DNA of 64,000 nucleotides, from positions 62,001 to 126,000 of the forward strand of contig NZ_JAFCJK010000005.1 of assembly GCF_018131005.1 (NCBI RefSeq), given 5' to 3'. Under the pieces are notes generated by a model. It worked only from the letters and a program-made list of their open reading frames with translations. It had not been told where the DNA came from and did not search any database. How positions within the stretch are numbered: position 1 is the stretch's first letter; each line of letters opens with the position of its first letter. Position numbers and translations under genes: made by a program. Source of the DNA: Bradyrhizobium lablabi. Lineage in GTDB: Bacteria; Pseudomonadota; Alphaproteobacteria; Rhizobiales; Xanthobacteraceae. Shown here one piece after another: positions 60,160 through 64,000 of the stretch.

Positions 60160-62549
60160 CCTCGACCCGCGGGCGCGCAGACACGCTCTCGGTGCTCGAT
60201 CGCCCGAACTCCTATATCGGCAAGACCGTGCCGCGGCCCAACCTTGACCGGCTGCTGCAGGGGCGGGGACTTTACGTGAGTGATCTGGATTTGCCCAGGA
60301 TGGCTCACGTGGTCTTCCTGCGCTCGCCGCATGCTCATGCAAGGATCGTCGAGATCGATGCCGGCGCGGCGAAGTGTATGCCGGGCGTGATTGGTGTGGT
60401 GACCGGCCGCGAGCTTGCGGCCGTCATCACACCTTGGGTTGGTGTGCTTTCGCATCTAAAGGGGCTGAAGTCGGCGCCACAGCATGCCATCGCGATCGAG
60501 CGTGTTTGCTGGCAGGGCGAGGCGGTTGCGGCGGTAGTTGCGACCAGCCGCGCGGCCGCCGAAGACGCGATGGAGCAGGTCGCGGTCGACTACGAGGAAC
60601 TCGAGGTGGTTACCGATATGCGTTCAGCCGTTGATCCGTCGACGCCCGTTATTCACGCGGCGCTTGGCGACAACCTTGCCTTTGAGCGCAATCACATTGC
60701 GGGCGATGTTGATCGGGCGTTTTCGGAGGCCGACGCCGTGATCGAGGCTGAGTTCGTTTTCGGTCGTCATACCGGCGTGACGCTGGAGCCGCGGGCCGTG
60801 GTCGCCGACTGGAATGCGGCGGAAGCCCGACTCACGATCTATCAGGGCACACAAGCACCCCACATGGTGCAAAACATCGCCGCACTGCATTTGGGCCTGA
60901 AAGAATCTCAGGTCCGCGTGATTTGCAAGGATGTCGGCGGCTCTTTCGGCATCAAGGTTCATATCTACGCCGATGAAATGGCGACCTACGCACTCTCGAA
61001 GCTTCTGCGTCGGCCGATCAAGTTCGTTGCCGATCGTATTGAAAGCTTCAACACCGATATTCACGCGCGTGACCATCGGTGCAAGGGACGCATCGGCGTC
61101 AAGCACGATGGCAAAATCACAGCTTTCGAGATCGATGATCTCACGGGAATCGGTCCATATTCGATGTACCCGCGCACCAGCGCTATTGAGGCTAATCAGG
61201 TTGTCAATCTTGTCGGCGGCCCCTACGTCACCCAGAACTATCGGGCACGCGCTCGAGTCGTCTTTCAGAACAAGAATGTCACCTGCCAGTACCGCGCGGT
61301 CGGACATCCGATCGCTTGCTCGGTGACGGAGGGGTTGGTCGATCTGGCCGCCGCGAGGATCGGAATGGATCCGGTTGAAATCCGCCGTCGCAATCTCATC
61401 GCCGACGACGGCTATCCGTGCGTCTCTCCCTCAGGTCTGAGATTCGAGCAATTGTCGCATCACGCCTCGTTGGCAAAGCTGCTCGGGATGATGAACTACA
61501 ACGCGCTGCGTGCGGAGCAGGCGACCCTGCGGGGCAGGAATGTCCATCGCGGTATCGGCATTGCCAGCTTTATCGAGGTGACCAATCCGAGCGCCGCTTT
61601 CTATGGCGTTGGCGGCGCCAAGATATCGTCTCAGGATGGCGTCGCGGTTCGGCTGGATGCGCAAGGTACGGTCATCTGCCAGACCAGCATCACCGAACAG
61701 GGGCAGGGGTCCGAGTCGCTGACTGCACAGATCGTGGGCAGTGTGCTCGGAGTTTCGATGGAGCGTGTCCGCGTCATCTTGGGTGATACCGACAATACGC
61801 CCTACGGTGGCGGCACATGGGCCTCGCGCGGTGCGGGGATCGGTGGTGAGGCGGCGCTGCAAGCTGCCAAGGTCTTGCGTGGGAACATTCTCGATGTTGC
61901 GGCCGCTATCCTGCAGTCCACGCCGGCAGAGTTGGACATCACCAGCAACAACGTCGTTAATGCCAGTGATGGTGCACTGCGTATCGAACTGGGCGAGTTG
62001 GCGCGGATCGTCTACTTCCGCCCGGACACATTGCCGCCAGGAGTTCGGCCTGAATTAATGGCGACCCGGCATTTTGTTCCTCGCGAATACCCCTTCGCCT
62101 TCACCAATGGCGCCCAGGCCTCCTGGCTGGAGGTCGACGTTGACACCGGGTTCGTCAAGCTCCTGAAGCATTGGGTGGTTGAGGATTGCGGCACGATCAT
62201 CAATCCGCAACTTGTGGACGAGCAGATCCGGGGCGGGGTGGTGCAAGGACTCGGGGCGGCGCTGTTCGAGAAGTGTATCTATGATGAGCGGGGCCAGCTC
62301 ACCAACGCTAACATGGCCGACTATCTGGTCCCGATGCCGGGCGAGATGCCGGACATTGACGTTGGCCACGTCGTGTCGCCCACGATGGAGTCTGAGCTGG
62401 GGGCCAAGGGAGCGGGCGAAGCCGGCACGGCAGGCGCCGCTGCCGCTGTTGCTAATGCGGTCAATGATGCCCTGCGACCGTTCAGCACGACAATTACGGA
62501 GATTCCACTGACGCCTCAGGTTGTTCTGACGGCACTGGGACGGATTTGA
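60156..62549 (+). CDS. Molybdopterin (large) subunit of a xanthine dehydrogenase-family hydroxylase
   Basis: A 797-residue subunit. Segments typical of the family are VCKDVGGSFGIKVH-like VICKDVGGSFGIK, TSITEQGQGSES, GGTWASRGAG and KGAGEAGTAGA with the catalytic Glu755. The active-site loop reads C-Q-Y-R-A-V-G-H-P at residues 377-385. That is neither the form I CO dehydrogenase loop (AYxCSFR) nor form II (AYRGAGR), so CO is not the likely substrate. Hydroxylation of an aromatic or N-heterocyclic compound is the better guess. The start at 60156 overlaps the small-subunit stop. Confidence 0.93.
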   Translation: MTSTRGRADTLSVLDRPNSYIGKTVPRPNLDRLLQGRGLYVSDLDLPRMAHVVFLRSPHAHARIVEIDAGAAKCMPGVIGVVTGRELAAVITPWVGVLSHLKGLKSAPQHAIAIERVCWQGEAVAAVVATSRAAAEDAMEQVAVDYEELEVVTDMRSAVDPSTPVIHAALGDNLAFERNHIAGDVDRAFSEADAVIEAEFVFGRHTGVTLEPRAVVADWNAAEARLTIYQGTQAPHMVQNIAALHLGLKESQVRVICKDVGGSFGIKVHIYADEMATYALSKLLRRPIKFVADRIESFNTDIHARDHRCKGRIGVKHDGKITAFEIDDLTGIGPYSMYPRTSAIEANQVVNLVGGPYVTQNYRARARVVFQNKNVTCQYRAVGHPIACSVTEGLVDLAAARIGMDPVEIRRRNLIADDGYPCVSPSGLRFEQLSHHASLAKLLGMMNYNALRAEQATLRGRNVHRGIGIASFIEVTNPSAAFYGVGGAKISSQDGVAVRLDAQGTVICQTSITEQGQGSESLTAQIVGSVLGVSMERVRVILGDTDNTPYGGGTWASRGAGIGGEAALQAAKVLRGNILDVAAAILQSTPAELDITSNNVVNASDGALRIELGELARIVYFRPDTLPPGVRPELMATRHFVPREYPFAFTNGAQASWLEVDVDTGFVKLLKHWVVEDCGTIINPQLVDEQIRGGVVQGLGAALFEKCIYDERGQLTNANMADYLVPMPGEMPDIDVGHVVSPTMESELGAKGAGEAGTAGAAAAVANAVNDALRPFSTTITEIPLTPQVVLTALGRI

Positions 62550-62651
62550 TTGAGGAGGCACCCCTACTAACGGACGTGACGCTTTTTCGTTGTGACGTTC
62601 GCCCTGTTCATTCAATATGTCAGAAAAAAATGAGACTTATGGGGAGGATTG

Positions 62652-63896
62652 ATGAAACGCAGGACACTTCTCGGCGGAACGATTGCCGCAGCCTTGCTTG
62701 GGCTGAGCCCAGGTGCTGACGCACAACAGCCGCCGATCAGAATCGGCATGAGCATGCCTCTGACCGGCGGTCTTGCCGGCGGTGGCAAGGCTTCGTTGCT
62801 CGGCATCGAGATCTGGAGGGACAACGTCAACGCCAAGGGCGGCCTGCTCGGCCGCAAGGTCGAACTCGTGGTCTACGACGACAAGTCGAGCGCTTCGGAG
62901 ACCCCGGCGATCTATTCGAAGCTGATCGACATCGACAAGGTGGATCTCCTGTTCGCGCCTTACGCAACCGTGCCGACCGCGCCGATCATGCCAATGGTCA
63001 AGCAGCGCGGCCTCCTGCTGATCGGCAACTTCTCGTTCCAGGTGAACAGCAAGGTTGGCCACGACATGTGGTTCAACAACGCGCCCTGGGGACCGGCAGA
63101 CAGTTGGGCTGCTTCATTCCTCGATATTGCCCAGAAAGCCGGCGGCAAGTCGATAGCGCTGCTGGCGGCAGACCAAGAGTTTGCGCAGAATCTGGCGAAG
63201 ACGGCGCGGGAGCTAGCAACAAAGCGCAATATGCCGATCGTCTTCGATCAGGCATATCCGCCCAACACGGTGGAATTCTCCAGTATCGTTCGCGCAATCA
63301 AGGCCACTAAGCCTGACATCGTTTATGTCGCGTCCTATCCGCCGGATTCGGCGGGGATTTTGCGCGCCGTGAACGAAATCGGGATCGGCGACAGCGTCAA
63401 AGTTTTCGGCGGCGGCATGGTCGGCTTGCAGTTTGGCGCCGTGATGGAAAATCTGGGGTCGTTGCTTAACGGCGTCGTCAACTACAACTCGTGGCTCCCG
63501 GAAAAGAGCATGTATTTCGACGGGACAAAGGAATTCTTCGAGACCTACGCAAAACGGGCGGTGGAAGCGAAGGTCGATCCGCTGGGCTATTATCTCGCGC
63601 CGTTCGGTTATGCCAGTGGCCAACTCGTCGAGCAGGCCGTCAACGCTGTAGGCTCGCTCGACCAGAAGGCGATCGCAAAATATCTGCGTGAGAATACGCA
63701 TAAGACGATCGTTGGGCCGATTGCCTTCTCGGCGGATGGCGAGCGTAAAGAAACCGCCGTGCTGCAGGCCCAGTTCCGGGGCGTGGTGGACAAGAACATG
63801 GAACAGTTCCGCAATGCGGGCAAGCAGGTGATCCTGTTCCCGGAGAATTTGAGGTCTGGCGAACTCATTGCTCCATTTGAGGCCGCTCGCAAGTAA
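62652..63896 (+). CDS. ABC transporter substrate-binding protein, branched-chain amino acid type
   Basis: A 414-residue periplasmic binding protein (family 6 fold) with a signal peptide ending in ADA at about residue 25. Segments include IRIGMSMPLTGGLAGGGKAS and GLLGRKVELVVYDDKSSA. Such proteins bind amino acids, aromatic acids, amides and urea. The start at 62652 has GGGGAGG directly before it. No permease or ATPase gene is in view; they may follow beyond the window. By position it should bind the substrate of the catabolic island. Confidence 0.9.
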   Translation: MKRRTLLGGTIAAALLGLSPGADAQQPPIRIGMSMPLTGGLAGGGKASLLGIEIWRDNVNAKGGLLGRKVELVVYDDKSSASETPAIYSKLIDIDKVDLLFAPYATVPTAPIMPMVKQRGLLLIGNFSFQVNSKVGHDMWFNNAPWGPADSWAASFLDIAQKAGGKSIALLAADQEFAQNLAKTARELATKRNMPIVFDQAYPPNTVEFSSIVRAIKATKPDIVYVASYPPDSAGILRAVNEIGIGDSVKVFGGGMVGLQFGAVMENLGSLLNGVVNYNSWLPEKSMYFDGTKEFFETYAKRAVEAKVDPLGYYLAPFGYASGQLVEQAVNAVGSLDQKAIAKYLRENTHKTIVGPIAFSADGERKETAVLQAQFRGVVDKNMEQFRNAGKQVILFPENLRSGELIAPFEAARK

Positions 63897-63923
63897 CGGC
63901 GTTTTCGAGATCATCGCATGGCT

Positions 63924-63952
63924 GCCCGGGATTGAGCCGAACAGTCCCGGGC
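63924..63952 (+). terminator. Hairpin after the solute-binding protein gene
   Basis: An 8-base perfect stem, GCCCGGGA (63924-63931) with TCCCGGGC (63945-63952), lies 27 bases after the stop. No T-run follows. It may be a partial terminator that leaves high expression of the binding protein relative to downstream transporter genes. Confidence 0.45.
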
Positions 63953-64000
63953 GGGGATTTGGATGACCCGGTGGGGCTGGCCGGGGACGCAGGCTTCGCG

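Noticed and set aside
60156..62549. Carbon monoxide dehydrogenase CoxL.
   Set aside because: The active-site loop is QYRAVGHP, not AYxCSFR or AYRGAGR.
1..64000. CRISPR arrays, rRNA or tRNA genes.
   Set aside because: No regularly spaced direct repeats and no tRNA- or rRNA-like stretch were noticed; a tRNA at a prophage boundary could still be missed without a covariance search.

Overview
The window looks like chromosome from a Bradyrhizobium-type alphaproteobacterium (Nitrobacteraceae). The evidence is the GC-rich codon use, a complete XoxF/glutathione methanol-oxidation block, GcrA- and phasin-type genes, and a dispersed repeat that I recall as typical of that group. No rRNA, tRNA, CRISPR array, integrase or intact insertion sequence was seen.

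Region 1 (1-17.7 kb) is a lanthanide-type methanol oxidation locus. It holds XoxF (PQQ methanol dehydrogenase with the extra Asp of the lanthanide site), its cytochrome c and XoxJ. It also holds the PQQ-catabolism accessory genes: a CXXCW-type protein, a SoxYZ-like carrier, a zinc metallohydrolase, a beta-propeller and an ABC system with its binding protein. Formaldehyde is then handled by Gfa, the class III alcohol dehydrogenase and S-formylglutathione hydrolase, giving formate. A LuxR-type response regulator, a divergent NarX-like kinase and an AraC-type regulator divergent from xoxF are the likely controllers.

Region 2 (18-26 kb) holds an M81 (MlrC-like) peptidase, a DsbA-fold isomerase and a scar where two truncated genes meet (a flavin monooxygenase and a LivF ATPase). 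After it comes a five-gene acyl-CoA operon: CoA transferase, enoyl-CoA hydratase, MaoC hydratase, CitE-like lyase and thiolase. Its content resembles C5-dicarboxylate (itaconate/citramalate) degradation.

Region 3 (26-28.5 kb) is a prophage control segment: an S24 repressor, a GcrA-like gene, two unknown genes and four copies of a near-palindromic operator.

Region 4 (28.5-42 kb) is mixed accessory chromosome. It has a winged-helix/TPR regulator, an MddA-like methyltransferase, a second CoA transferase and a compact operon of GNAT, MFS transporter, YqcI/YcgG protein and cupin opposite a GlxA-type regulator. A lactate-oxidase-like enzyme, a phasin, several very small proteins and two families of intergenic repeat complete it.

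Region 5 (42.3-53.9 kb) is a decayed prophage: terminase, a portal gene in two pieces, relics of an M23 peptidase and of lysis-type genes, a DUF2235 hydrolase and a strong terminator at the right edge. Four members of an unnamed small two-helix membrane protein family lie in it, one of them frameshifted. The capsid and tail module is missing.

Region 6 (54-64 kb) is a catabolic island: a two-component flavin monooxygenase, a TetR regulator, a polysaccharide-deacetylase-fold hydrolase, a frameshifted luciferase-like monooxygenase, a three-subunit molybdenum hydroxylase and an ABC solute-binding protein. Together these suggest uptake and ring hydroxylation or opening of an aromatic or N-heterocyclic compound. 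The substrate cannot be read from sequence.
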